The translations under genes were made by a program, and so were the position numbers. 64,000 nt of DNA from positions 248,001 to 312,000 of the forward strand of contig CAKUPQ010000002.1 in the NCBI GenBank assembly GCA_934675205.1. The letters are read 5' to 3'. Positions within the stretch are counted from its first letter, which is position 1; each line of letters starts with the position of its first letter. This document shows positions 45,278 through 54,051 of this stretch, one piece after another. A model generated the notes under the pieces. That model made no database searches and was not told the DNA's origin. It saw only the letters and a list, made by a program, of their open reading frames with translations. This DNA is from an uncultured Flavobacteriaceae bacterium. Its GTDB lineage: Bacteria > Bacteroidota > Bacteroidia > Flavobacteriales > Flavobacteriaceae.

Positions 45278-46183
45278 ATGAGCCTTTTATACGATAATTT
45301 ATATAAAAAAATAGACAATAATCAGCTTGTTGAGGCTCGGTTAAGCTATGCGACAGACAATGTTGAAGTGAATTTGTTTGAAACCAAAACCCGTGCTTTT
45401 GATTTCGGACTCAAGTTTAATGACTTGTCGTTTATCAGTATGATAAAAGGAAAAAAAGTGATGCATCTGCAAGAAAACGAATTTGAGTTTTTGCCCCAGG
45501 AGTCATTAATATTAGATAAATACGATAATATGATTATTGATTTTCCTGAAGCTACTGCTGATAATCCGACCCAATGTATGGCTATTATTATTTCTCCTGA
45601 CGAAATTTCAAATACGTTGAATTTGTTGAACGAAAACTATCGGAAGTCGGATAAATCGGAATGGAAGTTAGACAGTTCGCATAACAAAATAGAAAATGAT
45701 GTTTTTTTGCAGAATGATATAAAGAAAATCATCTCGATTGTTTCATCAGACAGAAATCATAAATCGGCTTTGAGCAAGTTAGCCACGCAAGAACTCATCA
45801 TAAACCTGATGCAGACCAAATTCAGGAATTTAATCTTAAAATCTACCTATTCCGATTATAACAACCAACTTTTTGTTGCGGTTGATTACATCAGAAAAAA
45901 CATTGACAAACTGATAAGCATAGACGAAGTGGCATCTGTGGCTTATATGAGCAAACCGACTTTTTTCAGGCATTTTAAAAATGAAATCGGAATTACTCCC
46001 AACGATTTTATCTTGAAAGAAAAAATAAACAAAGCCAAATTACTGCTCAAAAAAGATTTCGGTCGCTCCATAGCCGATATTGCTTATTCATTATCTTTTA
46101 GTTCTGCAAGTCATTTTATTCAGATGTTTAAAAAAATAACAGGTATTACACCTAAAAAATACAGAGAACAATTTGCTGTTTAA
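45278..46183 (+). CDS. AraC family transcriptional regulator
   Basis: A 301-residue regulator. The N-terminal 190 residues are an effector/dimerisation domain resembling AraC_N-type regulators (SFISMIKGKKVMHL, CMAIIISPDEI). The C-terminal AraC DNA-binding domain (about 200-298) has both helix-turn-helix motifs: SIDEVASVAYMSKPTFFRHFKN and IADIAYSLSFSSASHFIQMFKK, followed by GITPKKYRE. Divergent from the aldehyde dehydrogenase gene, which it most likely activates in response to its substrate. Convergent with ung, 9 bases apart. Confidence 0.9.
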   Translation: MSLLYDNLYKKIDNNQLVEARLSYATDNVEVNLFETKTRAFDFGLKFNDLSFISMIKGKKVMHLQENEFEFLPQESLILDKYDNMIIDFPEATADNPTQCMAIIISPDEISNTLNLLNENYRKSDKSEWKLDSSHNKIENDVFLQNDIKKIISIVSSDRNHKSALSKLATQELIINLMQTKFRNLILKSTYSDYNNQLFVAVDYIRKNIDKLISIDEVASVAYMSKPTFFRHFKNEIGITPNDFILKEKINKAKLLLKKDFGRSIADIAYSLSFSSASHFIQMFKKITGITPKKYREQFAV

Positions 46184-46192
46184 ATTCTTTTT

Positions 46193-46858
46193 TTACCACT
46201 CAATTTGGTTCAGTCCTTTTGATTTTAGGAATTCATTGGTTTTGCTAAAGTGTTTGTTCCCAAACCAATACCCTTTGTTGGCACTCATAGGAGAGGGGTG
46301 CCCCGAAGTTAAAATATGATGCTTTTTGTTATCTATCAGAATGGATTTACTTTTAGCAAAGCTCCCCCAAAGCAGAAAAACTATGTTTTCTTTATGATCT
46401 GAAACCGCTTTTATAACTGAATCGGTAAAAGTTTCCCAGCCTTTGTTTTGATGACTTCCGGGTTTTGCCTGTTCGACAGTGAGTGTGGCATTAAGGAGTA
46501 AAACACCTTGGTCAGCCCACCTTTCTAAATTTCCTGATTTTGGAAAAGGCTTTTGCAAATCGGTTTCGATTTCTTTGAATATATTAATGAGAGAGGGAGG
46601 AAAAGCAATTCCGTCATTTACGGAAAAGCAAAGTCCGTTTGCCTGTCCTTGTCCGTGATACGGGTCTTGCCCGATGATAACGACTTTAACATCATCAAAT
46701 TTACATCGGTCAAAGGCGGAAAAAATATGACTTCCTTTTGGATAGCAGGTTTTCGTCTGATATTGTTCCCTTACAAAACCTATAAGATTTTGAAAATAAG
46801 GAGAATTGAACTCTTTTTCCAATACGCTTTTCCACGAATCATCAATTTTTACAGACAT
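46193..46858 (-). CDS. ung: Uracil-DNA glycosylase
   Basis: A 221-residue family 1 uracil-DNA glycosylase removing uracil from DNA in base excision repair. Active-site water-activating motif GQDPYHGQGQANGLCFSV (D65), LLNATLTVEQAKPGSHQNKGW, VFLLWGSFAKSK and the DNA-clamping HPSPMSANKG loop with H187 are all present. Length is normal. A TACATTTG box lies 16 bases upstream. Confidence 0.97.
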   Translation of the reverse strand: MSVKIDDSWKSVLEKEFNSPYFQNLIGFVREQYQTKTCYPKGSHIFSAFDRCKFDDVKVVIIGQDPYHGQGQANGLCFSVNDGIAFPPSLINIFKEIETDLQKPFPKSGNLERWADQGVLLLNATLTVEQAKPGSHQNKGWETFTDSVIKAVSDHKENIVFLLWGSFAKSKSILIDNKKHHILTSGHPSPMSANKGYWFGNKHFSKTNEFLKSKGLNQIEW

Positions 46859-46873
46859 AATTTTGTATTTTTA

Positions 46874-46881
46874 CAAATGTA
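46874..46881 (-). promoter_or_regulatory. Putative -7 promoter element (TACATTTG) of ung
   Basis: Minus-strand TAnnTTTG match 15 bases before the ung ATG. Confidence 0.55.
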
Positions 46882-46913
46882 TGAAAATAAGAGTATATGT
46901 CACAAATCTCCCA

Positions 46914-46936
46914 TAAAATCAAAAAAGCCCTCCGAT
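46914..46936. repeat. 23-bp direct repeat, left copy
   Basis: A 23-bp sequence containing AAAAAAGCCCTCCGAT, identical to 52167-52189. Here it is only half of the hairpin that the right copy forms, and it lies 3 bases from the end of the first gene of the accessory segment. Confidence 0.85.
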
Positions 46937-46939
46937 AAA

Positions 46940-47893
46940 TTAGAATTTAGTTTTCTCTTTAACTTTATTCAAAAGATTATTTTTCTTTTGTTTAATATTA
47001 TTCAGAATTTTTTCAGATTCTTTAGTTGAGGTTGAGCTGTCAATAGTTTTTGAATCTTTATTTAAATTTTTAATTGTATCTGAAGTCAATTTTACTTTTT
47101 CATCAGAAATAACATCACCTTTTAACCATTGATTTATGAAAGATGTAACCAATGCATTATTTTCTTTGCCAGCTCTATAGATAGCTTTCCATTTAAGAGA
47201 TTTAGCTTCATATTCCGGATTCACAAATTTCTTGTACTTACCGTTTGTTACAAGTTTTGCCTCAAAATCTACTGTCTTTACAAGACTTAAATATTCATTT
47301 AACCGATTTTTAACCATTGTTTCAGGATTTTGAGGATAGGTTTTTTCCCAATAAGTTTTATTGGGTGTAGGGTCTTTCATAAACTCAATTGCTTTTTTCT
47401 GGTTATCTAATGCTTTTTTGGCTTCAGCTTTTTGCTCTTTTGTCATATGTGATGTAGCCGATTTCATTGCATTTTCTGCTTGTGAAACAGCTTGTTCCAT
47501 TGTTCGTATTTCGTTAGCAGACATTCTATAAGGTTCAGATGTTGGTTTTGCTCGTTCCCTTAATTTTTGATATTCATCTATAAATTCTTGACTGTTTACA
47601 TAGTTTTTAACATATTGACATAGTTCTAATGTAGCAGCTTTTTTGTCTAATGATGCTAAATTATTTATTCTTGGAATTTTGAAAAATTTCATTTGAAATC
47701 TTACACTCCCATCATCTTTATAGCTATGTTCATTAATTGCTTGATTATCGAAATCTCCTATAAAGTTTTTAATAATTTGTTCTTGTGCTATTTTATGTGT
47801 TAATCCGATTTGTTCTATAACATTATTTAGAATAGTAAATGATACTAATAAAAATGCAAAAATGCCACTAAGAAATTTTATGCTTGTTTTCAT
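46940..47893 (-). CDS. Unrecognised exported or membrane-anchored helical protein
   Basis: A 317-residue protein that I do not recognise. An N-terminal hydrophobic segment (IKFLSGIFAFLLVSFTIL) acts as signal or anchor. The rest is charged and helical: ATLELCQYVKNYVNSQEF, a coiled-coil-prone stretch around residues 120-165 (MEQAVSQAENAMKSATSHM), and a Lys/Asn/Ser-rich C-terminus (ILNNIKQKKNNLLNKVKEK). The frame opens 13 codons earlier, but MKTSIKF fits the signal. It lies within the segment bounded by 23-bp direct repeats. Confidence 0.6.
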   Translation of the reverse strand: MKTSIKFLSGIFAFLLVSFTILNNVIEQIGLTHKIAQEQIIKNFIGDFDNQAINEHSYKDDGSVRFQMKFFKIPRINNLASLDKKAATLELCQYVKNYVNSQEFIDEYQKLRERAKPTSEPYRMSANEIRTMEQAVSQAENAMKSATSHMTKEQKAEAKKALDNQKKAIEFMKDPTPNKTYWEKTYPQNPETMVKNRLNEYLSLVKTVDFEAKLVTNGKYKKFVNPEYEAKSLKWKAIYRAGKENNALVTSFINQWLKGDVISDEKVKLTSDTIKNLNKDSKTIDSSTSTKESEKILNNIKQKKNNLLNKVKEKTKF

Positions 47894-47934
47894 ATTTTTA
47901 TATTTTATATTCGTCCTACTATATAAACACACGG

Positions 47935-48666
47935 TTAATTATTATAAAATGGAAGACCACCTATTAAAACCAGCTCGGTATTGGAATTAACCTGATTATT
48001 AAAAACCCCGCTAAATGCTTTAGTAATTTTTCTGCCATCGTCATAATTCAGTATAAGCGTATATTTTTTTATTTCATACGTTCCGTTTCCGGGTGCTCTA
48101 TCCGGATTTTGGTAAGGCATAGTGAAGTTGGTAACAAATGCACCCTTATCTATGAAGCTACCATTTGATAAAAATTCAATCATAGGTTGTGCATCGTTTG
48201 TGCCATAAGGATAATTGCCACTTGTGGACCAGCCCGGAATTCCAGCTACATATTTGCCATTAGGTTTTAAACCATCTACGGGAGCGAGTTTGTAGATATG
48301 ATTTGCATAACCTACCAATTCCATTTCTGTTCCACTTATTTTATTTACCGAAAAGGTTTCGTACTGGTTGGAGATAGTTCCTGTATTACCGTTCATAATA
48401 AAAGTTCCCCAAGTGCCTCCTGTTTGGTTGTTGCTAAAATTTAAAAACCCTTCCGTAGGTAGTTGATTAAAATATTCGTCATTTGGCAAAACAATTATCC
48501 ACCTTAAATTAGAGAAGTCTCCCACAGAGCCTGTTTTCTGTCCCATCCATATTTGTAAATTTGGACTATTGTTGTTATTATCATTATTGTTGTTGTCATT
48601 ATTGTCATTGCTGCAAGAAGCTGTTGCGATGACCAAAGCAGCTAAAAACAAGATATACTTTTTCAT
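47935..48666 (-). CDS. Unrecognised lipoprotein with Asp/Asn-rich linker
   Basis: A 243-residue lipoprotein (lipobox TASC, C18) followed by an N/D-only linker (NDNNDNNNNDNNNN) and a beta-rich domain with many Gly, Asn and aromatic residues, ending TELVLIGGLPFYNN. The linker is coded by a trinucleotide-repetitive tract that could change length by slippage. No family recognised. It lies between two other unknown envelope genes on the same strand, likely in one transcript. Confidence 0.65.
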   Translation of the reverse strand: MKKYILFLAALVIATASCSNDNNDNNNNDNNNNSPNLQIWMGQKTGSVGDFSNLRWIIVLPNDEYFNQLPTEGFLNFSNNQTGGTWGTFIMNGNTGTISNQYETFSVNKISGTEMELVGYANHIYKLAPVDGLKPNGKYVAGIPGWSTSGNYPYGTNDAQPMIEFLSNGSFIDKGAFVTNFTMPYQNPDRAPGNGTYEIKKYTLILNYDDGRKITKAFSGVFNNQVNSNTELVLIGGLPFYNN

Positions 48667-48695
48667 TTTGTTTTGATTTAAAGGTTAGAAATTTA

Positions 48696-49322
48696 TTATT
48701 GAATATATTTTAATTGAAATTCACCTGTAACAGTGTGAGGAATATCTGATTGGCAATTTTCTGTTGCCTCCTCATATAATGTACCTGAAAATGTACCACG
48801 AACATCACCTAAAAGTGTGTTTTGATATTTAGTAAATGTTACGGAAAAATCAGCACATAGGGTTTCTACCTCACAATTATTATTTATCTTAACATATTTA
48901 TTTGTATAGTATTTTTCCCCTAAAGTAAGTCGAAACGTAGCGTTATCAAGAGGATTACCGTTACCAGAACTCGAATAAATACAATTTAGTGGTACAGTGC
49001 CCACAGATACTGGATTTTGAATTACGAGCTGAAACCCTGAAATGAACAAACTGTTTTGAATGTGATTTCCTTCAATTAATAAATTGTCATCAGTTGAATG
49101 TGAGCCACAACTTGCAATTTTAAAATCATCAGTGTCAGATGGCATATCACTACCATTAATATACTGAACGTAATTGTACACAACACCATCTACTGTTACC
49201 TTTAAATACAGGTTTTGCCCTGAAGGAATATCAATATCAACTTTATCATCGTTTTTGCTACACGATAATAATAAAATTGGAAAAAATATCCAAAATACAA
49301 GATTAGATTTCATCGTTTTCAT
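48696..49322 (-). CDS. Unrecognised lipoprotein
   Basis: A 208-residue lipoprotein with signal ending LLLSCSKN (C21), then a beta-rich domain that starts LYLKVTVDGVVYNYVQYING and ends TVTGEFQLKYIQ. Four cysteines after the lipobox (CGS, CIYSS, CEVETLCAD, CQSD) could form disulphides. The pattern recalls small surface lipoproteins of flavobacteria, but I cannot name the family. Divergent from the sensor kinase, with a 167-base gap. Confidence 0.65.
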   Translation of the reverse strand: MKTMKSNLVFWIFFPILLLSCSKNDDKVDIDIPSGQNLYLKVTVDGVVYNYVQYINGSDMPSDTDDFKIASCGSHSTDDNLLIEGNHIQNSLFISGFQLVIQNPVSVGTVPLNCIYSSSGNGNPLDNATFRLTLGEKYYTNKYVKINNNCEVETLCADFSVTFTKYQNTLLGDVRGTFSGTLYEEATENCQSDIPHTVTGEFQLKYIQ

Positions 49323-49489
49323 TTTTAATTTGTTTTAATAATTAGATATGCAAAGTTTGTAAATCCTGCTTTAAGAAATTATCATCAAAAAATATGATTT
49401 TTAAGTGTTGAAAATCATTAAAATAGATGAGTTACTGTTATTAAGTTTTTTGTTTATTTGTATGTTTTTTAATTAAATAAAATTTTTGA

Positions 49490-51472
49490 ATGAAAAAATT
49501 TCTTATCATATTTTTTCTATTTGCTTTTGTATGGGGTCAGGCACAAAGAGATAGCCTGTTGAATGTAATAGAAACCATAAAAAAGACTCCTGTTGATACA
49601 ACGCATATTAATCGTTTGAAAGATTTAGGATATGACCTTATCGAAACAGATAGTCTAATGTCAAGAAAATTACTGGAGGAGGCTTTAGACAAAAGCTTGA
49701 AAACAAAAGACAATAATACTATTGCCAATTGTTACAGGTTATTGGGTGTTTATCATTTATATTTTAGTCAAAGTAACAAAGCACTTCAATATTATAGATT
49801 GTTATTAAAATATTCCATAAAAAATAAAAATATGTATTTGTACGGAGGTGTTTGCTATAACATTGGTAATGTGTACTACTATAAAGCAGAATATGACAGT
49901 TGCATTTATTATTATACTAAAGCATCAGCTGCTTTTGATTCGCCTACTATATTGACTTCTTCATCGGTAACCGAAAAATTGCTAAATAAAAGAAAATCAG
50001 ACCTTTATTCTAATTTTAGTGCTGTGTTTAACACTCTCGGTAATTTAAAGAAAGCAGATGAATATATAGACAAAGCAATTACCATTGCAGAAAAATATGA
50101 CAGCCCTGCTGCTGCAGATGCTAAAGCATATTATATGCAACAAAAAGCGGATAATTATCATCAATATGGTTTTTTTAGAAAGGCACTCAATATCCGTTTA
50201 GCTTTTTTACCACAAATGGAAAAAAGGCAAGGCAAGGGAGAGTTCGTGCAAAACTGTTATCAGAACATTACAAATGAATATCTTATGTTAAATAAAATTG
50301 ATTCGGCTGCTATATTTGCCAACAAGAGTTTAAAATTAGCCACAACCATAAAATCTATTTCGGGAATAGCTCATTCTAACAGACTACTCGGACGTTTGGC
50401 TATGGAACAAAACAAGTTTGATGAAGCGGAAAAATACTTGGAAATAGTTAAGTCTTACTACGAAAACAGTGAAGACATAGCTGAAAAAAAAGCGTTTTAT
50501 GAAGATATGTATAAACTTAAAGATAAATTAGGATTGTATAAAGAAGCTATGCTTTACACACAAAAATTTATAACTATTAATGATTCGTTGATGGTGGGAG
50601 AAAAAGCCAAACAATTTTCAGAGATAGAAGCTAAATATGAGAATCAAAAAAAACAATCCAAAATAGAATTGCAACAAGAGCAAATAAAACGAAGAAATAT
50701 ACTCAATTACATTTTTGTTGGCAGTACAGCTGTATTACTGATTATTTCATTTTTGGGTTATTATAGTTACCATAATAAACAAAAACTACAACAGGCAAGA
50801 ATAGATGAGCTGGAAACTGAAAAACAACTTTCGGCAACAGAAGCTATATTAAAAGGAGAAGAACAAGAACGTACTCGATTAGCAAAAGACCTGCACGATG
50901 GACTTGGTGGTATGCTTAGTGGTATTAAACACTCATTTCAAAATATTAAAGAAAATGTTATACTTACTCCGGAAAATGCACAGTCATTTAATAGAAGCAT
51001 TGAAATGATAGATAGTTCTATACAAGAAATGCGTCGTGTAGCACACAATATGATGCCAGAAATATTGTTAAAATATGGATTAAATGTAGCTCTGAAAGAA
51101 TTTTGTAGTGAAATAGACCGTAACAGTGCCGTAAAGACTACATACCAATCTATTGATATGGATAATATAAAAGTAGAACAAACAACTGCTGTTACAGTTT
51201 ATCGTGTAGTTCAGGAATTAACCAATAATGCATTGAAACACGCTAATGCCCAAAATATATTGGTACAATTACACGCTTTTGAACAAGAAAAAATGCTTTG
51301 TATAACTGTGGAAGATGACGGAAAAGGACTTGATACCAATCAATTAAATAATTCAAATGGCATTGGTTGGAACAATATCCAAAACAGAATTGATTTTTTA
51401 AAAGGTAAAATAGATTTAGAATCTATTCAGGATAAGGGTACATCTGTTCACATTGAAATTCCATTGTTATGA
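49490..51472 (+). CDS. TPR-containing sensor histidine kinase (HisKA_3 type)
   Basis: A 660-residue membrane kinase. Signal peptide (FAFVWGQAQ), then a periplasmic region with about seven TPR-like repeats (residues 60-370, e.g. ALQYYRLLLKYSIKNKN and KADEYIDKAITIAEKY), a coiled coil, one transmembrane helix at about 403-425, and a cytoplasmic HisKA_3 domain with phospho-acceptor H467 in DLHDGLGGMLSGIKH. HATPase_c (about 560-660) shows ELTNNALKHANAQ and DDGKGLD. It pairs with the overlapping response regulator. The ligand is unknown; the neighbouring unknown lipoproteins are candidates for targets or sensors. Confidence 0.9.
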   Translation: MKKFLIIFFLFAFVWGQAQRDSLLNVIETIKKTPVDTTHINRLKDLGYDLIETDSLMSRKLLEEALDKSLKTKDNNTIANCYRLLGVYHLYFSQSNKALQYYRLLLKYSIKNKNMYLYGGVCYNIGNVYYYKAEYDSCIYYYTKASAAFDSPTILTSSSVTEKLLNKRKSDLYSNFSAVFNTLGNLKKADEYIDKAITIAEKYDSPAAADAKAYYMQQKADNYHQYGFFRKALNIRLAFLPQMEKRQGKGEFVQNCYQNITNEYLMLNKIDSAAIFANKSLKLATTIKSISGIAHSNRLLGRLAMEQNKFDEAEKYLEIVKSYYENSEDIAEKKAFYEDMYKLKDKLGLYKEAMLYTQKFITINDSLMVGEKAKQFSEIEAKYENQKKQSKIELQQEQIKRRNILNYIFVGSTAVLLIISFLGYYSYHNKQKLQQARIDELETEKQLSATEAILKGEEQERTRLAKDLHDGLGGMLSGIKHSFQNIKENVILTPENAQSFNRSIEMIDSSIQEMRRVAHNMMPEILLKYGLNVALKEFCSEIDRNSAVKTTYQSIDMDNIKVEQTTAVTVYRVVQELTNNALKHANAQNILVQLHAFEQEKMLCITVEDDGKGLDTNQLNNSNGIGWNNIQNRIDFLKGKIDLESIQDKGTSVHIEIPLL

Positions 51473-52083
51473 TAACAAAACTTTTTATTGTTGACGACCA
51501 TTATATGGTAATTGAAGGCATAAAATCATTACTTCAAAACGAAAAAGATATTGAATGGCTCGGTCATTCCATAAATGCAGATTCTTGTTTGGCATTTCTA
51601 AAAAATAACCAACCTGATGTTATCCTAATGGATATTAATCTTCCGGATAGAAGTGGGATTGACCTTTGTAAAGAAGTATTGACGCTATATCCATTTGTAA
51701 ATATTTTAGGTTTGAGTACATTTAACCAACAAGCAGTCATAAAGAATATGTTGGATAGTGGAGCAATGGGCTACGTGCTAAAAAATGCTACCAAGCAAGA
51801 GCTGCTTAATGCCATAACTACAGTGAGAATAGGTAAAACCTTTCTAAGTTTTGAGGTAGTACAATCACTTAGAGAAACTAAAATTGAGACCCCTATAATT
51901 ACCCGAAGAGAAAAAGAAGTATTACAACTTATTGCAGAAGGGCTTACCAATGCTGAAATAGCGGAAAAACTCTTTATTAGTATCCCTACGGTAAACACAC
52001 ATAGAAAAAGCCTTATTGAAAAATTTGATGCAACCAATACAGCCGTTTTAATAGGTAAAGCAATGAAAAGTGGCACGATTTAA
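51469..52083 (+). CDS. LuxR/NarL-type response regulator
   Basis: A 204-residue regulator. The receiver domain has acidic residues in FIVDDHYMV, phospho-acceptor D55 in VILMDINLP, and the switch-region lysine in GYVLKNATK. The C-terminal LuxR helix-turn-helix is in ITRREKEVLQLIAEGLTNAEIAEKLFIS, read in pieces, followed by TVNTHRKSLIEKF. It overlaps the kinase gene by 4 bases (ATGA). Only 1 of 10 glycine codons is GGA against 22 of 24 in dapA, hinting at different ancestry. Confidence 0.93.
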   Translation: MITKLFIVDDHYMVIEGIKSLLQNEKDIEWLGHSINADSCLAFLKNNQPDVILMDINLPDRSGIDLCKEVLTLYPFVNILGLSTFNQQAVIKNMLDSGAMGYVLKNATKQELLNAITTVRIGKTFLSFEVVQSLRETKIETPIITRREKEVLQLIAEGLTNAEIAEKLFISIPTVNTHRKSLIEKFDATNTAVLIGKAMKSGTI

Positions 52084-52166
52084 ACATTTTTAAAACATTA
52101 TCCTCAAAAGTAGCTTAAGATTTTTAGTAGAAAATAAGGCATAAAACAGGGGAGAAGAAAACCTCC

Positions 52167-52189
52167 TAAAATCAAAAAAGCCCTCCGAT
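52167..52189. repeat. 23-bp direct repeat, right copy
   Basis: Identical to 46914-46936. The two copies enclose the three unknown envelope genes and the two-component pair (about 5.25 kb). Confidence 0.85.
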
Positions 52190-52209
52190 TAAACGGAAAG
52201 CTTTTCATT
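52173..52209 (+). terminator. Imperfect terminator after the response regulator
   Basis: GCCCTCCG and CGGAAAGC pair with two internal mismatches, flanked by A/T runs that extend the stem and end in TTTT. The left arm is the 23-bp direct repeat. Confidence 0.55.
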
Positions 52210-52281
52210 GGTCTAACTACTAAACCACCCGATTTCTCGGGTAAAACAACACAACTAATCTTAAATATTTTCCGCAAAAAA

Positions 52282-52303
52282 AAGTTTTCGTTTCCGAAAA
52301 CTT
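52282..52303 (-). terminator. Terminator of the tRNA-Asp transcript
   Basis: A 9-bp perfect stem AAGTTTTCG/CGAAAACTT with a TTTC loop; in the minus direction it is followed by a T run. It lies 20 bases beyond the tRNA 3' end. Confidence 0.8.
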
Positions 52304-52323
52304 CTCTTATTTTGCTTTTTTAG

Positions 52324-52397
52324 CGGTCTGGACGGGACTCGAACCCGCGACCCCATGCGTGACAGGCATGTATTCTAACCAACTGAACTACCAAACC
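52324..52397 (-). tRNA. tRNA-Asp (anticodon GTC)
   Basis: Minus-strand 74-nt cloverleaf: acceptor GGTTTGG/CCAGACC, anticodon arm CATGC-CTGTCAC-GCATG giving GTC, T-arm GCGGG-TTCGAGT-CCCGT, discriminator G. Its 3' end faces the accessory segment, 135 bases away. Confidence 0.95.
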
Positions 52398-52502
52398 TTT
52401 TGCTTAATTGCGAGTGCAAAGATAGAATTAAATTTTATACCTGCAAATATTTTTCTACTTTTTTTAAAAAAATATCATACAACTCCCCGAAATACGGGAA
52501 CT

Positions 52503-53471
52503 TTATTCTTGAGTATCATCTATAAAAGTAATTCTTTTTGTTGGAGTAACATTTACCCGTAAATCAAAAATATCAAAGCGGTTGTAATGCCCTAAAATAT
52601 CGTGCATTTGCTTGGGCTGAATACATTTTGCTAAATCAATATCGGCATAAATAATTCCTTCATCATCAATAAGCGGTTCTCCTATAACTGCTCCGTTTGG
52701 TCCGATAAATCCTGAAAAAGCACTACTTTTTCTTGATAAAAGTTCTTCCACATTGGGAACTTCGGGTTTTAGAATATCCATAATTTCCTGTGAAATCGTT
52801 GAACACGAAACAATGGTAAACAATTTTCCCTCAAACGAATGAGCTGCAGCTCGGATTTTTATTGCTTCTGCCATATCATAATCAGGTGGAGCAACAGGAA
52901 GCGAAATATAATTAGCAATGTGAATCAATTCGCCTTGAGAAAGTAACGTAAATCGAGCCAATGTATTGGTGTTTTCTCCACAAGCTAATGTTCCTATTGG
53001 ACCAACTTCAGTATCGTAAACCTTTAAAGACGAACCGTCTCCCGAAGTCCACGTTAATTTTTCTGCCCAGGTTGGGACTAATTTTTGGTGTTTTCCAATC
53101 AGTTTTCCTTTGTTGTCAATGATGAGGTTGGTATTGTAAATTTCCCCGTAACTCTGTCCTCTTTCGTTAATCCCGATAACGATATGAATATCATTATCTT
53201 TTGCAGTTTTGTAGAGTTTCTGCATTACCGTATCTTCAACCGAAACGGAATTTTTATACAATTCTTCGTACCATTTGCTGCCCTGTACAGGTGTCATAAT
53301 CCAGTTCCAATACGGATAACCTGCGATAAAAACTTCGGGAAAAGCAATCAGTTTTGCCCCGTTTTGTGCTGCTTCTTTGATAAATGAAACCGCTTTGTCA
53401 ATCGTTTTTTCCACATTCAGAAAAACAGGCGAAGTCTGAACGGTTGCTGCTTTAAATTTTTTGAATTCCAT
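52503..53471 (-). CDS. Nitrilase/carbon-nitrogen hydrolase
   Basis: A 322-residue nitrilase-superfamily enzyme. The Glu-Lys-Cys triad is E46 (IAFPEVFIAGYP), K130 (KHQKLVPTWAE) and C164 (ACGENTNTLARF). The CGENTN form and WTSGDGSSLKVYDT match true nitrilases, which convert nitriles to carboxylic acids plus ammonia, rather than amidases. It is the last gene of the minus-strand block containing an aryl-CoA ligase, so an aromatic nitrile yielding a ring carboxylate for that ligase is a possible, unproven substrate. Confidence 0.85.
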   Translation of the reverse strand: MEFKKFKAATVQTSPVFLNVEKTIDKAVSFIKEAAQNGAKLIAFPEVFIAGYPYWNWIMTPVQGSKWYEELYKNSVSVEDTVMQKLYKTAKDNDIHIVIGINERGQSYGEIYNTNLIIDNKGKLIGKHQKLVPTWAEKLTWTSGDGSSLKVYDTEVGPIGTLACGENTNTLARFTLLSQGELIHIANYISLPVAPPDYDMAEAIKIRAAAHSFEGKLFTIVSCSTISQEIMDILKPEVPNVEELLSRKSSAFSGFIGPNGAVIGEPLIDDEGIIYADIDLAKCIQPKQMHDILGHYNRFDIFDLRVNVTPTKRITFIDDTQE

Positions 53472-53517
53472 AATAATTTGTATTAAGATTGGAGTATTAA
53501 GTAGTAAGACATTAGCC

Positions 53518-53994
53518 TTATTTATCTTGTAATAATAATTTTTTAATTAGAACTATCTGACCTAAATGATAATAGCTGTGTTCAATCATTGCTTCAATAT
53601 TACGATGATACGTTCCGTATTTTTCATCAACAAAAACATCGTTCAGCTTTTCATCTGTCATTTGTTCTACAAAAACAGCAAAACGCTCTGTATCATTCCA
53701 AAATTTATTTAAAAAATCTTCCCATTGGTTTTGTGATTGAATCGGAGGAAAGTCAAAGCTGTATTTGTCTTTAATATCTAACGTACCTCCGTTGAAAACA
53801 TTCAATATTCCCGATATATAATAGTGTATATGCTGTGCTAAATCTGCAATGGTATTTAAAGAATCTATTTTCTGTATTGCAGTTTTCCAATTCAAACCCT
53901 CTAATTGGTCTTTATAATTTGTGTTCGCAATCCAAGTTCCGTTAAGGATAACTTCCCTGAAACGATGAGCTATTTGATAGGTTTGATGATTCAT
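53518..53994 (-). CDS. DinB-like four-helix protein
   Basis: A 158-residue protein with the DinB/YfiT-like helical-bundle pattern and three spaced histidines for a metal: AQHIHYYISG, and HSYYHLGQIVLIKKLL near the C-terminus. Members include metal-dependent thiol transferases and proteins of unknown role. It lies between nitrilase and thioesterase genes on the same strand. Whether it belongs to the aromatic-acid pathway is unknown. Confidence 0.78.
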   Translation of the reverse strand: MNHQTYQIAHRFREVILNGTWIANTNYKDQLEGLNWKTAIQKIDSLNTIADLAQHIHYYISGILNVFNGGTLDIKDKYSFDFPPIQSQNQWEDFLNKFWNDTERFAVFVEQMTDEKLNDVFVDEKYGTYHRNIEAMIEHSYYHLGQIVLIKKLLLQDK

Positions 53995-54051
53995 TATTTG
54001 ATGTTTTTTAACTCCGAACAGAGTTCAAGAATCTGTCGGAGCTGTTAATTG

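Noticed and set aside
46553..47029. 158-codon plus-strand frame across the ung 5' end
   Set aside because: Overlaps ung and the next gene on the opposite strand and runs through the ung promoter; composition is that of noise.
46914..52324. Classical integrative island at tRNA-Asp
   Set aside because: The direct repeats do not overlap the tRNA 3' end, and no integrase or excisionase is present, so only a repeat-bounded segment is claimed.
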